From the NCBI RefSeq assembly GCF_003014555.1, contig NZ_PYGE01000004.1, positions 124,001 through 188,000 on the forward strand: a stretch of 64,000 nucleotides of DNA, given 5' to 3'. This stretch comes from Haloactinopolyspora alba. Lineage in GTDB: Bacteria; Actinomycetota; Actinomycetes; Jiangellales; Jiangellaceae. Each line of letters starts with the position of its first letter. The first letter of the stretch is position 1. Below are positions 41,743 to 51,262 of this stretch, piece by piece. The notes under the pieces were generated by a model that was not told where the DNA came from, searched no databases, and worked only from the letters and a program-made list of their open reading frames with translations. The translations under genes were made by a program, and so were the position numbers.

Positions 41743-42720
41743 GTGACGTTGCGGCAACCTCGGCACCGACGGCCGAGGAGACTCCCCCTGTACATGCGCC
41801 TGAGCGCGTTGACACTCGCCCCGGTCGTGGCGGCCGGCGCCTACGTCGTGCTGACCGACGAGACGCCGACATCCGCGGGCATCGTGTATGCCGGGGTCGA
41901 CAGTACGACCAGCGGCACCGACCCTGCGACACCGGACCCCACGATGAACGGCACGCCGAGTGCGCCCACCCCTGGCACGTCGCCGACGGGTGAGGCCTCC
42001 CGGACGCCCGGGCCCGGCGGAGGTGGCGGGTCCGAGTCGGATGCGCCGTCCAGCGATCCGGCCGGCGAGGACGGTGAGCCGGACTCGCCGCCCGACGACC
42101 CGGCCACGCCCGAGGTGCCCCCGACACCGTCGACTCCCGGCACGCCCCCGGTGAGCCGGCCGCCGTCGCCCGACGATCCGGTGACGAGTGATCCGGAGAA
42201 TCCGCCGTCGGACCCGACGCAGCCTTCGGAACCACCGGACCCGACCCGACCGCCGGATCCGACGCAGCCACCGGACGAGACGCCCGACGATCCGATCGAG
42301 CCGCCGGAGCCGGATCCGACGGTGTCGCTGCCGCCCGACCTCACCGGTGCCGAGCGTGAGCTGGTCGAGGCCACCAACGCCGAGCGCGCGAGCGCAGGCT
42401 GCCCCGACCTGCGGGTCGACGGCGCCCTGACGAGTGCCGCGCGCAAGCACAGCACCGACATGCGCAACCGCCTGTACGTCTCGCACGTCTCGCCGGACGG
42501 CAGCACACCGGCCGACCGGGCCACCGAGGCCGGATTCGACGGTGCGGTGGGCGAGACGATCCGCTACGGCGCGTGGGACGCGGAGCGCGTCGTCGACCGG
42601 TGGATGTCCCACCCGGACGACCGGTCGAAACTCCTGGACTGCTCGTACACGTCGATCGGCGTCGGCCGGGAGTCCGGGCTGCTGGGGACGTGGTGGACGC
42701 AGGTGCTGGGCCGCGCGTGA
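41743..42720 (+). CDS. CAP/SCP-domain secreted or membrane-anchored protein
   Basis: A 325-residue protein. A basic N-terminus (RQPRHRRPRRLPL) precedes a hydrophobic segment (LSALTLAPVVAAGAYVV), a signal anchor or signal peptide. Residues about 55-200 form a Pro/Asp/Thr/Glu-rich linker with PDPT-type repeats. The C-terminal CAP (YkwD-like) domain begins DLTGAERELVEATNAERASAG and has KHSTDMRNRLYVSHVSPDG and WDAERVVDRWMSHPDDRSKLLD. CAP proteins occur outside the cell with varied roles. GTG 41743 has AAAGGACG upstream. The linker suggests the domain is held away from the membrane through the wall. Confidence 0.87.
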   Translation: MTLRQPRHRRPRRLPLYMRLSALTLAPVVAAGAYVVLTDETPTSAGIVYAGVDSTTSGTDPATPDPTMNGTPSAPTPGTSPTGEASRTPGPGGGGGSESDAPSSDPAGEDGEPDSPPDDPATPEVPPTPSTPGTPPVSRPPSPDDPVTSDPENPPSDPTQPSEPPDPTRPPDPTQPPDETPDDPIEPPEPDPTVSLPPDLTGAERELVEATNAERASAGCPDLRVDGALTSAARKHSTDMRNRLYVSHVSPDGSTPADRATEAGFDGAVGETIRYGAWDAERVVDRWMSHPDDRSKLLDCSYTSIGVGRESGLLGTWWTQVLGRA

Positions 42721-42781
42721 GGCCGATGCCCGGTGAGCCGGGTGAAAATCCGGTCGCCGGGAACGGACCGGTGCCCATACC

Positions 42782-43831
42782 GTGAGTGCCGTGCAGACCG
42801 CGACACTCGAGCCGCTGGCCGAGCGGGCCGTCGCGCCCGAACGGATGCCGGAGCTACCCGACGACGCCGGCCTGACATGGCGGGCCGTCACGGCCTCCGA
42901 CGTCCCGGAGTGGTACCGGCTGACCAGCGTCGTCGACGACGCGGACGAGGCGCTGGAACGGCGGACGCAGGCCGAGCTGGCGCAGATGTTCGAGGGCGGG
43001 TGGCGCGACGCCCGCAGCGACTCGGTGGCCGGTTTCGACGTGGAGGGGCGGATGCGCGCCTACGCGTGGTCGGAGTTCCGGCCCGCCACCGAGGGCACGC
43101 ACACCCCGGTCGGGTTCGGCGCCGTCCATCCGGACGACCGGGGCCGCGGACTCGGCCGTGCGCTGATCGCCTGGACCGAGGCGAGGGCACGTCGACAGCT
43201 GGCCGGGGCCGACGTCAACCTGCCGGCCCGCATCTGCTTCTACGTCGACGAGCACAACGCCGGAGCCCGCCGGCTCGTCGAACGGGCAGGCTTCGAGCCG
43301 CGCCGGTGGTACGTCGGGATGCGGCGCGACCTGTCCGCGACGCTGCCGGCGGTCCAGGTGCCGGACGGTCTCGCCGTCGTGCCGTACACGCGGGAGCGCG
43401 ACGAGCAGGTCCGCGAGACCCACAACGAAGCGTTCGCCCGGGACCACTGGGGCTCCAGTCCGCTGGACGCGGAGGCGTGGGCGCTGAACGTGATCGGTGG
43501 TGAGGCGTTCCGGCCGGACTGGAGTTTCGTGGCGCTGGACACCGCCGGCACCGTCGTCGGATACCTGGTGTCGGGTGCGTACCGGCAGGACTGGGAACCT
43601 CAGGGCTACACCGAGGGGTGGACCGACCTGGTGGCCGTCCGGCGCCCGTGGCGGCGCCACGGTGTCGCGGCGTCGTTGCTGACCGTCGCGATGCGCGCCT
43701 ACGCCGCCGACGGCATGCAGTACGCCGGCCTCGACGTCGACACCGACAACCCGACCGGAGCGCTCGGCCTGTACACCCGGCTGGGCTACGAGCGCCAGCC
43801 GGGTGCCGTCCTGCTCACCAAGGAGATCTGA
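42782..43831 (+). CDS. Tandem-GNAT acetyltransferase (MshD-like)
   Basis: A 349-residue protein with two GNAT domains. The N-terminal one has VHPDDRGRGLGRALIAWTE, and the C-terminal one has VAVRRPWRRHGVAASLLTVAM followed by DVDTDNPTGALGLYTRLGY. The two-domain layout resembles mycothiol synthase MshD, in which only the C-terminal domain is active. Whether it acetylates Cys-GlcN-Ins or another amine is undetermined. It lies 61 bp downstream of the CAP gene on the same strand and is convergent with the ABC-2 permease gene. Confidence 0.85.
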   Translation: MSAVQTATLEPLAERAVAPERMPELPDDAGLTWRAVTASDVPEWYRLTSVVDDADEALERRTQAELAQMFEGGWRDARSDSVAGFDVEGRMRAYAWSEFRPATEGTHTPVGFGAVHPDDRGRGLGRALIAWTEARARRQLAGADVNLPARICFYVDEHNAGARRLVERAGFEPRRWYVGMRRDLSATLPAVQVPDGLAVVPYTRERDEQVRETHNEAFARDHWGSSPLDAEAWALNVIGGEAFRPDWSFVALDTAGTVVGYLVSGAYRQDWEPQGYTEGWTDLVAVRRPWRRHGVAASLLTVAMRAYAADGMQYAGLDVDTDNPTGALGLYTRLGYERQPGAVLLTKEI

Positions 43832-43836
43832 AGGCG

Positions 43837-45417
43837 TCACCGCAGGTCGCGGCGGCGGAACATGGCCACACCCGCCGCGACGGTCAGCACGGCCAGGCCC
43901 GTCAGCAGGACCAGCGGAGCGGCCTGCACGGACTCGCCCGGCAGCCGAGGCGTGTGCGCGAACGGCGACAGCTCCAGCACCCAGTCCGGCAGCCGTATCA
44001 GGGAGCCGAGCAGCGCGGCGACGACGCAGCCGCCGAACACCGCCCACACCAGCGCCACCGCGCGTGGGACGGCGCCGATCAGCAGCACCGCCAGGCCGGT
44101 CAGCGCCCAGACGGCAGGCACGTGCGCGAGGGCCGCGCCGAGCATCCGCGGCACCTGCGCCGGGTCCTGTGTCAGCGTCGCGTAGGCGACCCCCACGCCC
44201 AGGCCGCCGGCGAGCGGGACCACGACGCCGGCCAGCAACGGCGCCACCAGATGGCTGAGCATCCAGCGCGGCCGGCTCACCGGCGTGGCCAGCAGCGGCT
44301 CGACCCGGCCGGCGGACTCTTCCGTGGACAGGCGAAGTGCCGAGGTCAACGTGCATCCTGCGGCGCCCAGCGCCAGCATCAGCAGGGTGAGAGCCAGGAA
44401 CGCGTCGGTCGGGTTGCCGCCGTACGCGCCGATCCAGTCCTGGAGACCGTCGCTGTCGGCGACGATGTCGTCCATCTCGTCACCCACCGAGCCGAACGCC
44501 GCGCCACCGGCGAACACGCCGACGGTCCAGCCGAGCAGCGCACCTCGCTGAAGCCGCAGCGAGAACCCGACCTGGCGCAGCAGGCCCGGTGCCGCCCGGG
44601 CGGGGCCGGGCCGTTGCGGCACGAGGCCGGCGCCGACGTCGCGGCGGCGCTGCAGGACGACCGCGGTCGTCAGCAACAGTCCCGAGGCCGCGACCACCAG
44701 GAGCAGCGGCCACCACCGCTCCGACGCGAACGGCCGAGTGGCCTGGGCCCAGCCGAACGGCGACAGCCATGACAGCCCGGACTCACCGACGTCACCGGCG
44801 GCACGCACCACGTAGGCGACGCCGACGACGGCGCCGGCCATCGCGTTCGCGGTGCGGGCGTGCTCGGTCAGCTGAACGGTGACGCTCGCGACCCCGGCGA
44901 AGACGACGCCGACGGCGCACAGCGAGGCTCCGAAGGTCAGTGACCCGGCCGTCGGCAGGCCGAGGGCGACGAATCCGCCGGCCACGACGGCGCCGATCAG
45001 CAGGTTCGCGCCGACGGCGACCACGACCGCCGCTGCCAGGCCGGCGTGGCGGCCGAGGATCCCGGCCCGGAGCAGTTCGGTGCGGCCGGACTCCTCCTCG
45101 GCCCGCGTGCTGCGGCCGACCAGCAGGATGCTCATGAGCGCGACGGCCACGGCGGCGTATCCGCCGACCTCGAAGACCGCTGCGCCGCCGGTCGTGTCGA
45201 CGGCGTGCGCGGGGCCGTTCAGCGCGATGGCCGCGGGGCTGGATCCGGCGGTTTCGGCGTAGGCCTGCAGGTCCGCCCGCGTGGGGTACAGCTCCTTGAT
45301 CCCGGATGCCGTGGCAAGCACGAGTCCTGCCAGGCCTGCGACCCACAACGCCAGGCGCACCCGGTCGCGGCGGACGTTCAGGCGCAGGATCGTCGTCGTC
45401 CCGGTGAGTTGGCTCAT
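43837..45417 (-). CDS. ABC-2 type exporter permease
   Basis: A 526-residue integral membrane protein with about 12 predicted transmembrane helices in two halves ([20 protein letters not shown] at the start; [20 protein letters not shown] midway), as in actinobacterial tetronasin/polyketide exporter permeases. [15 protein letters not shown] and [19 protein letters not shown] are the paired cytoplasmic motifs of this group. Its ATG overlaps the stop of the ATPase gene (ATGA, 45414), so the two form one transporter. Confidence 0.88.
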   Translation of the reverse strand: MSQLTGTTTILRLNVRRDRVRLALWVAGLAGLVLATASGIKELYPTRADLQAYAETAGSSPAAIALNGPAHAVDTTGGAAVFEVGGYAAVAVALMSILLVGRSTRAEEESGRTELLRAGILGRHAGLAAAVVVAVGANLLIGAVVAGGFVALGLPTAGSLTFGASLCAVGVVFAGVASVTVQLTEHARTANAMAGAVVGVAYVVRAAGDVGESGLSWLSPFGWAQATRPFASERWWPLLLVVAASGLLLTTAVVLQRRRDVGAGLVPQRPGPARAAPGLLRQVGFSLRLQRGALLGWTVGVFAGGAAFGSVGDEMDDIVADSDGLQDWIGAYGGNPTDAFLALTLLMLALGAAGCTLTSALRLSTEESAGRVEPLLATPVSRPRWMLSHLVAPLLAGVVVPLAGGLGVGVAYATLTQDPAQVPRMLGAALAHVPAVWALTGLAVLLIGAVPRAVALVWAVFGGCVVAALLGSLIRLPDWVLELSPFAHTPRLPGESVQAAPLVLLTGLAVLTVAAGVAMFRRRDLR

Positions 45418-46379
45418 CGTGTGGCATCCGCGGTCGTGTCGGCGGTGGGCGTGTCAGCGGTGTGATCGATGGCGCTGTCGGTGGTGTCGTCGCCGGGCGC
45501 GGCGTCGTAGTGGCGCATGAACAGCTCTTCGAGTGACGGCGGGGCGCTGGTCAGCGTCTGGACGCCGTAGCTGGTGAGCTGCCGCAGCGCCTCGTCGAGA
45601 TGTTCCCCGTCCACGTCGAAACGCACCGACGTGCCGTCGGCGGTGAGGTCGTGCACCCCGGGGACCGTGCCGAGCCCGGCGGGCGGGCGATGCGTGCTGG
45701 CCTCGATGGTGACCCTGGTCAGGTGCCGCAGTTCGGTCAGCGAGCCGGACTGCACGGTTCGGCCGTCGCGGACGATGCTGACCCGGTCGCACAGCTTCTC
45801 GACCTCGGCGAGGATGTGGCTGGACAGCAGGACGGTCCGTCCCTGCGCCGCGGCCTCGGCGACACAGTCGGTGAACACCGCCTCCATCAGCGGGTCCAGC
45901 CCGGACGTGGGCTCGTCCAGGATCAGCAGCTCCGAGTCCGAGGCGAGCGCGGCCACCAGGGCGACCTTCTGCCGGTTGCCCTTGGAGTACGTGCGGCCGC
46001 GTTTGGTGGGGTCGAGCGCGAAGCGCTTCAGCAGCTCGGCACGGCGCCGCGAGTCGATTCCACCGCGGAGACCGCCGAGGAGGTCGATCACCTCGCCGCC
46101 GGTGAGGTTGGGCCACAGGTTGACGTCGCCCGGTACGTACGCGAAGCGACGGTGCAGGTCGACGGCGTCGGCCCACGGGTCCCGGCCGAAGACGGTGACG
46201 GCGCCCGCATCGGCCTTCAGCAGACCGAGCAGGATCCGGATGGTCGTGGACTTGCCGGCGCCGTTGGGACCGAGCAGCCCGTGGACCTCGCCGGTGTCCA
46301 CGTGCAGATCGAGCCCGTCGAGTGCCCGGGTGCGGCCGAACCGTTTCCCGAGGCCCGTCGCATCGATGACGGTGGGCAT
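45414..46379 (-). CDS. ABC exporter ATP-binding protein
   Basis: A 321-residue ATPase. Walker A is [17 protein letters not shown], the signature region is [15 protein letters not shown], Walker B is [12 protein letters not shown] and the switch His is in [13 protein letters not shown]. The signature is SKGNRQK rather than LSGGQ, as usual in this drug-exporter subfamily. ATG 46379 has GGAGGAG upstream. A divergent TetR gene and a palindrome at 46398-46421 indicate regulated drug or antibiotic export. Confidence 0.9.
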   Translation of the reverse strand: MPTVIDATGLGKRFGRTRALDGLDLHVDTGEVHGLLGPNGAGKSTTIRILLGLLKADAGAVTVFGRDPWADAVDLHRRFAYVPGDVNLWPNLTGGEVIDLLGGLRGGIDSRRRAELLKRFALDPTKRGRTYSKGNRQKVALVAALASDSELLILDEPTSGLDPLMEAVFTDCVAEAAAQGRTVLLSSHILAEVEKLCDRVSIVRDGRTVQSGSLTELRHLTRVTIEASTHRPPAGLGTVPGVHDLTADGTSVRFDVDGEHLDEALRQLTSYGVQTLTSAPPSLEELFMRHYDAAPGDDTTDSAIDHTADTPTADTTADATR

Positions 46380-46397
46380 GCGCTCCTCCGCTTCGAG

Positions 46398-46421
46398 AGT
46401 TACTATCACTTGGGAGTAACT
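46398..46421. promoter_or_regulatory. Operator palindrome between ABC exporter and TetR gene
   Basis: AGTTACT (46398-46404), ten bases, AGTAACT (46415-46421): a perfect 7+10+7 inverted repeat. It lies just upstream of the exporter ATPase gene, where a TetR dimer would block its promoter. Confidence 0.6.
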
Positions 46422-46475
46422 GTCTCACGACCGCGGAAGGAGTTGCAAGTGACTGTCAGTTTTTGGGTGACCAGA

Positions 46476-46481
46476 TAGCAT
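46476..46481 (+). promoter_or_regulatory. -10 element of the leaderless TetR promoter
   Basis: TAGCAT lies seven bases before ATG 46489, with TGTCAG 16 bases upstream as a weak -35. Transcription would begin at the start codon. Confidence 0.45.
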
Positions 46482-46488
46482 CGGCCCG

Positions 46489-47091
46489 ATGCGCGCCCAG
46501 CTGAGCCTTCGCGAACGGAAGAAGCTCCAGGCGATGCGGCGAATCCAGGAGGTCGCGCTGGAGCTGTTCGACGAGTACGGCTACAGCAACGTCACCATCG
46601 AGCGCATCGCCGCCGAGGCGGAGGTGTCACCGAGTTCGGTGTACCGCTACTTCGGCACCAAGGAATACGTCGTCCTGTACGACGAGTACGACCCGGTGGC
46701 CGTCCAGTCGCTGGACGACGAGTTCGCCGCGCAGGATCCCGTCGCCGCGCTGCGCCGCGTGACCACCGACATGGTCGAGGAACTCGAGTCCCGTGAGGTC
46801 GACCTGGTCCGGAGGCGGATGCGCTACGCGATGACCGAGCCGGACGTACGCGCCGGCATGGGCCGCCAGGTCGAGCAGATCACCACCGAGATCCGCGGGC
46901 TGCTGGCCAAGCACACCGGACGCGACCCCGGCGACCTCGACGTGCGCGTGTTGGCCGCGGCGCTCGTCTCGGTGTTCATGACCGCGATCGAGTACTGGCA
47001 CGACACCGACTACCGCGAGCCCCTGCACACCGTCCTGGACCGCGCGCTCGACGTCATCGACGGGATCACGCTCGACCGGCCCCGCGGGTAG
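46489..47091 (+). CDS. TetR family regulator of the ABC exporter
   Basis: A 200-residue TetR-family protein. The HTH is SNVTIERIAAEAEVSPSSVYRYFGTKEYVV. The C-terminal domain is of the TetR_C_17/MftR type (MRYAMTEPDVRAGMGRQVEQITTEIRGLL). It is divergent from the exporter operon with the AGTTACT palindrome in between, so it probably represses the exporter until a drug-like ligand binds. Confidence 0.88.
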   Translation: MRAQLSLRERKKLQAMRRIQEVALELFDEYGYSNVTIERIAAEAEVSPSSVYRYFGTKEYVVLYDEYDPVAVQSLDDEFAAQDPVAALRRVTTDMVEELESREVDLVRRRMRYAMTEPDVRAGMGRQVEQITTEIRGLLAKHTGRDPGDLDVRVLAAALVSVFMTAIEYWHDTDYREPLHTVLDRALDVIDGITLDRPRG

Positions 47092-47113
47092 TCGGCACGG
47101 GCGGCCCGTGGGC

Positions 47114-47929
47114 TCAGCGCAGCAGCGCCGCCCGCTCCAGAAAGGTCACGACCGCCGCGTTGAACGCCGCGGCCTGCTCCATCGGCAGCGTGTGTCCCGT
47201 GCCGGGAATCACCGCGCTGGCCGCGACCTGGGCGTCGGCTTCGATCCGCGCCGCGACGTCGTGGACGTCGGACGAGTCGAGGTCACCCACGAGGACCAGC
47301 ACCGGTGCGACCAGTTCGGCGAGGCGCTCGGTCGCCCCGAGCTCGCGCGGCGTCCCCGAAGCCGAGGCGTGCTCGCGCAGCATGTCCATCGCCATGCGTT
47401 GGCAGCGCTGCCGGACGGTGTCGTCGACCTGTTCCGGTGACCGGTGCGGCCCGTCGACCCAGGCTCGCAGGAAGTACTCGACGTAGGCGTCGGCATCACG
47501 TGCCTGCGCCGCGGCCGCCTGGTGCTGAAGCAGCGTCAGGATCGCGGGGTCGGACAGCTGCATGCCGCTGACACCGGGGCTGGCCAGTACCAGCATGTCG
47601 ACCGCGTCCGGGTGGGTGAGCGCGAAGTCCACCGCCGTGCGCGCACCGTGCGCGAGCCCCACCAGGCAGGCACGGGAGATCTCCAGGCCCTTGAGCAGCG
47701 CGAGCAGATCGTCGTGCGGTGCATAGTCGGCGACCGGCGTGGACGACTGGCCGTGCCCGCGTGCGTCGTACCTGATGACGCGGTAGCCGGCCCGGACGAA
47801 CGCGTCGACCTGACCGTCCCACATCCGGTGGTCCAGGCTCGCGCCGTGCAGCAACACGAGCGGTTGACCTGCCCCGTTCTCGTCGAAGAACAGTTCTCCG
47901 TCGTGGACCGGCAAGCGGCCACTGGTCAT
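47114..47929 (-). CDS. Alpha/beta-hydrolase-fold protein lacking the nucleophile serine
   Basis: A 271-residue alpha/beta-hydrolase fold. HG motif LVLLHGASLDHRMWD, DARGHGQS and the C-terminal His in GTGHTLPME are present. The nucleophile elbow, normally GxSxG, reads LVGLAHGARTA, with GCG (Ala) at the Ser position. It should therefore lack classical Ser-hydrolase activity; it may be a pseudoenzyme, a lyase-type member, or use another mechanism. It is convergent with the TetR gene at 46489 and stands alone. Confidence 0.83.
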   Translation of the reverse strand: MTSGRLPVHDGELFFDENGAGQPLVLLHGASLDHRMWDGQVDAFVRAGYRVIRYDARGHGQSSTPVADYAPHDDLLALLKGLEISRACLVGLAHGARTAVDFALTHPDAVDMLVLASPGVSGMQLSDPAILTLLQHQAAAAQARDADAYVEYFLRAWVDGPHRSPEQVDDTVRQRCQRMAMDMLREHASASGTPRELGATERLAELVAPVLVLVGDLDSSDVHDVAARIEADAQVAASAVIPGTGHTLPMEQAAAFNAAVVTFLERAALLR

Positions 47930-48143
47930 CGCACGTCTCTCCCGTTCCGTCGTCGTCGGACCCTGGCGACTGACGCAAGGTATGACAGATCACGATGCTG
48001 CCGGTAGCGAAGTCCATCTCGTGGGCACCGTCGCGCCCGGCCCGGCGCCGGCCCCGGGGCGGCGGCTGCCGACCCGTGGCGGACTCTGTCGGACCCGGCC
48101 AGGAGGATGGGGTCTTGCACACCACCCGACCGTGGAGGCGCGC

Positions 48144-49259
48144 ATGGCCCACCCGGAGCCGCCGTCGTTCGACGACGACGCCGTGGTCGAGCTGCTCCGG
48201 CAACAGCTGGAATCGTTGTGCCGGCAGGGCTGGCTACCGGTCGACCTCGTCGAGATCGTGCGCCGCCGCGCATCCGGCGACGCCGTTTCGTTCGTCGTCG
48301 ACGCCGTGGCGGACTGGAGCGCGCGACACCCTGCGGCCACGATGCATCCGCGCTGGTCGGAACAGCTTCGTACGGTGGGCGCCACGGTGTGGTGGGACGC
48401 GCGGCATCCGTATCCGGGGCAGTGGGCGGCACGGTGGCGCGACGGCGACCGCCGCGTGATGCTGACGGCGGCGCTCGACGTGCTGGGCGTGCTCCGGCGG
48501 CTGCCGCCGTTGCAGCGCATCGTGCCGGCCCCGGGCGAGCAGACCTCGACCGCCGGCACCGGTGCGGCGGTCGACGACACGATGCTCACGCGTGTGCGAG
48601 CACTGCTGGCCAAGGCCGAGTCGACGACCTTCCCGGACGAGGCGGAGGCGCTGTCGGCCAAGGCCCAGGAGCTGATGAGCCGGTATTCCATCGAGCAGTC
48701 GGTGGCCGCCGGCGCCCGCCCGGCCGGTGCGCTCGCGTCGGCGCGTCGCATCTGGCTGGACGCGCCCTACGTCGGTCCGAAGACGCTGCTGGTCGGCGAG
48801 GTCGGCTCGGCCAACCACTGCCGTACGGTGTCCAGCGAGCGGCTCGGTTTCACCACCGTGCTCGGCGACGACGTCGCACTCGACGTGGTCGAGGTGCTGG
48901 CCACGTCCCTGCTCGTGCAGGCGACCAGCGCGATGGTCGCGGCGGGAACGCACGGCGGTGCCGACGGACGGTCCCGCACCCGATCGTTCCGGCATTCGTT
49001 CCTGCTGTCGTATGCCACCCGAATCGGTGAACGGCTGCGTGACACCGCCGGTCGCGCCGAGGCCGAAGCCGGCACTGATCTCGTCGCGATCCATGCCGAA
49101 CGGCACCGCGCCGTCGACGAGCTCTACGAGACGCTGTTCCCCACCGTCGCGCAGCGGTCGTTCACCGCCGGTAGTTCGGCCGGTTGGGGAGCCGGACGCA
49201 GCGCCGCCGACCAAGCGGAGCTGACCGGTGGACGGCGCGAACTCGACGTGGGGAGCTGA
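48144..49259 (+). CDS. DUF2786 domain protein
   Basis: A 371-residue protein. The DUF2786 segment is LTRVRALLAKAESTTFPDEAEALSAKAQELMSRYSIE (about 147-185). The region after it matches the DUF7168-like domain often found with it, and the C-terminal part has an Arg-rich helix RFRHSFLLSYATRIGERLRDTAGR-like pattern. Such proteins occur in actinobacteria and phages; function is unknown. ATG 48144 has GGAGG five bases upstream. It is preceded by about 210 bp without a gene. Confidence 0.83.
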   Translation: MAHPEPPSFDDDAVVELLRQQLESLCRQGWLPVDLVEIVRRRASGDAVSFVVDAVADWSARHPAATMHPRWSEQLRTVGATVWWDARHPYPGQWAARWRDGDRRVMLTAALDVLGVLRRLPPLQRIVPAPGEQTSTAGTGAAVDDTMLTRVRALLAKAESTTFPDEAEALSAKAQELMSRYSIEQSVAAGARPAGALASARRIWLDAPYVGPKTLLVGEVGSANHCRTVSSERLGFTTVLGDDVALDVVEVLATSLLVQATSAMVAAGTHGGADGRSRTRSFRHSFLLSYATRIGERLRDTAGRAEAEAGTDLVAIHAERHRAVDELYETLFPTVAQRSFTAGSSAGWGAGRSAADQAELTGGRRELDVGS

Positions 49260-49280
49260 ACGCCCGCGACGGGGCTGCGG

Positions 49281-49877
49281 TCACCGTGGCGCAGTGCTGG
49301 CCGGGGCGACGGTGGCGACGAGCCAGCCGCCCGCCGCCTCGTCGTGGACCAGGCCCACCTCCAGAACCATGCCGGTGTCGTACGTCAACACGCCGCCTGT
49401 CGTGTCGCTGTCGCCTGGGGCGTCGATCCGCACGCCGGTGAGCGTGCCGGTGGGGATGTCGGCGATCGGCACGTTCCGGTAGCGGGCCGCCTGGTCGTCG
49501 GTCAGCCAGGACGACAGCGCGGCGAACCATGCTTCCTGACCGAGACCTGTCCGCGTGAAGGTCCGCCCGAATCCGCGCGCCACCGCCGCCCACGACCGCG
49601 CGCTCTCGTTGGTCGCCGGTGCGGTCGGTGAGCGATCCCGCGGCGCCGGCGGCTGTGGCGGTCGCGACGGGAACGCGGCGGACACCTTGGCCGCGTGCAC
49701 ATCCTGCGCTGGCGGGCCTGACGGCAGCGAGACGTCGCCGGTGTCCGGCCGTGAGCTGACGATGGCGCCGACGGCGGCGAGACCGCTCAGTGCCACCAGG
49801 GCGACCAGCAGCCAGAGCCCGTGCCGACGCACCGTGGTCACCATCCGTCGCGCGAGAGCGGGGTCGTGGTCCGGCAT
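49281..49877 (-). CDS. Hypothetical single-pass membrane protein at the end of the Tad operon
   Basis: A 198-residue protein with a short cytoplasmic N-terminus, one transmembrane segment (LWLLVALVALSGLAAVGAIV), a Pro/Ala-rich stretch and a globular exterior (ARSWAAVARGFGRTFTRTGLGQEAWFAALSSWLTDDQAARY). I do not recognise the family. It lies downstream of the TadE/G-like genes on the same strand, so it may be a secretion-locus accessory protein. ATG 49877 has AAGGAG about ten bases upstream. Confidence 0.7.
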   Translation of the reverse strand: MPDHDPALARRMVTTVRRHGLWLLVALVALSGLAAVGAIVSSRPDTGDVSLPSGPPAQDVHAAKVSAAFPSRPPQPPAPRDRSPTAPATNESARSWAAVARGFGRTFTRTGLGQEAWFAALSSWLTDDQAARYRNVPIADIPTGTLTGVRIDAPGDSDTTGGVLTYDTGMVLEVGLVHDEAAGGWLVATVAPASTAPR

Positions 49878-49994
49878 CAGATGAGCACTCCTTCGCCAGG
49901 GAATCTCACCCTCTGTGGGTGCGCGGATCACCCCTCGGTGTGACACCGGCCGTACTCCGATGGCCGCCGATCCGTCGTCCAACGGGGCTGGGCA

Positions 49995-50426
49995 CTAACG
50001 GCCGGGACGTTCCAGCCCGGTCATGATCCGAACGGTGGCGTGCCCGGTTGCCTCGAGGGCGGTGACGCCGACGAGCGAGAGGATCCGGGCCGGTTCGGTG
50101 GCGCCGGTCCGGACGACGATCGTGTCGCCGCGCACCGCCACGCTTCCGCGCACGCCTGCGGCAGCGAGATGGCTCCTGGCCGCGGCCAGTGCTCGTGCAC
50201 GGTCGATCCCGCGGGATCCGGAAACCACCGCGCCGTTGATCTCCTGACCGGCGGCCCGCGCGGCCTCGGCGGCGACGTTGTCGGCGCGCTGCTGGGCGGT
50301 CATCTGCGCGCGTCCGTCGACCACCAGCCCCACCATCGCGACCAGCGCGAGGGCCACGACGACCACCATCAGGGTGATGCTGCCCGCCTCGGCGTGGTGC
50401 CGGTGACCGGCGCGGCGCAGCGGCAT
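49995..50426 (-). CDS. TadG-like pilus-assembly protein
   Basis: A 143-residue protein with a short basic start, HHAEAGSITLMVVVVALALVAMVGLVVDG (N-terminal membrane helix typical of TadE/TadG pseudopilins) and the helix RADNVAAEAARAAGQEI. Its start lies just downstream of the preceding gene's stop at 50429 (2-bp gap), and it is the most distal of three such proteins. Confidence 0.78.
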   Translation of the reverse strand: MPLRRAGHRHHAEAGSITLMVVVVALALVAMVGLVVDGRAQMTAQQRADNVAAEAARAAGQEINGAVVSGSRGIDRARALAAARSHLAAAGVRGSVAVRGDTIVVRTGATEPARILSLVGVTALEATGHATVRIMTGLERPGR

Positions 50427-50428
50427 CG

Positions 50429-50863
50429 TCACCGCTCCCGGTAGGTGTCGACCGGGCTCACCGCGGTGGCGGAGACCGTGATCGAGGGCAGCGTCAGCGG
50501 CAGGTCCGCGACCTTCAGCGGGCATGCGACGGTCACCGACACCCGGCCCGTTTCACCGGCGGCGCCGAACCCGGACGTGTCGACATCGACGAGCACGTCG
50601 AGGCAGGACAGTCCCTGATCGCGCAGCGAGAGGCGTGCGACGTCGGTGGCGGCCGCCTCGCCCGCGGATGGGCTGCGCTGCAGTGACGCCGCGCGAGCAG
50701 CATCTGCGGCGGCCTGGTCGACGGCGCCGTCCGCGATGGCGTGCCGGCCCGCGTACGTCAGCAGCGCCAGCAGCAGCAACAGACCGGGCGTGAGTATCGC
50801 GAGCTCCAGCGTCGCCGAGCCGCGGTCGCGCGCCGCGGCGGCGCCGGTCCTCCGGCGGCTCAC
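50429..50863 (-). CDS. TadE-like pseudopilin
   Basis: A 144-residue protein. ARDRGSATLELAILTPGLLLLLALLTYAGR is the TadE N-terminal signal/transmembrane motif (Gly-Ser-Ala-Thr-Leu-Glu at the processing site). Later sequence contains one Cys pair (SCLDVL, VACPLK). The GTG start overlaps the stop of the next-upstream TadE gene (GTGA, 50860). Confidence 0.82.
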   Translation of the reverse strand: MSRRRTGAAAARDRGSATLELAILTPGLLLLLALLTYAGRHAIADGAVDQAAADAARAASLQRSPSAGEAAATDVARLSLRDQGLSCLDVLVDVDTSGFGAAGETGRVSVTVACPLKVADLPLTLPSITVSATAVSPVDTYRER

Positions 50864-51258
50864 GGGTCGGTCCAACGCCGGATCGGCGCCGTGGACGACT
50901 GGCTCACGTCGATGGTCCACCCGGGGACGAGGGTCGTCGACTCGCCGGTGACCGTGACCGTCACGGAACCCTCGCCGACCTCCTGGGAGATCTCGTCGAC
51001 CCGTAGCAGCGACGTGCTCGCGGTGTCGGCGACGAACTCGGCGGCGCGCGCGGCGCCGTCGCCGCTCTCACCGAGGCTGCCGGCGCGTGCGCCTTCGTGC
51101 GCCGCGGTGAGCGCGACGTTGCGGGCGTGGTACCAGATGCCGGCCTGCACGATGCCGAAGATCAGCAGGAAGACCGCCGGCCACAAGACGACGGTCTCGA
51201 GGGTGACCGAACCGTGCTGGCCGTTCGGGAGAGCGCGACGGTGTCGTGGTGTGGCCAA
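50860..51258 (-). CDS. TadE-like pseudopilin
   Basis: A 132-residue TadE-family protein. GQHGSVTLETVVLWPAVFLLIFGIVQAGIWYHARNVALTAAHEGARAG is the processed N-terminus plus transmembrane helix, with the Glu at position +5 needed for pseudopilin processing. It lies 4 bp after the TadC gene. Confidence 0.85.
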   Translation of the reverse strand: MATPRHRRALPNGQHGSVTLETVVLWPAVFLLIFGIVQAGIWYHARNVALTAAHEGARAGSLGESGDGAARAAEFVADTASTSLLRVDEISQEVGEGSVTVTVTGESTTLVPGWTIDVSQSSTAPIRRWTDP

Positions 51259-51262
51259 TGCG

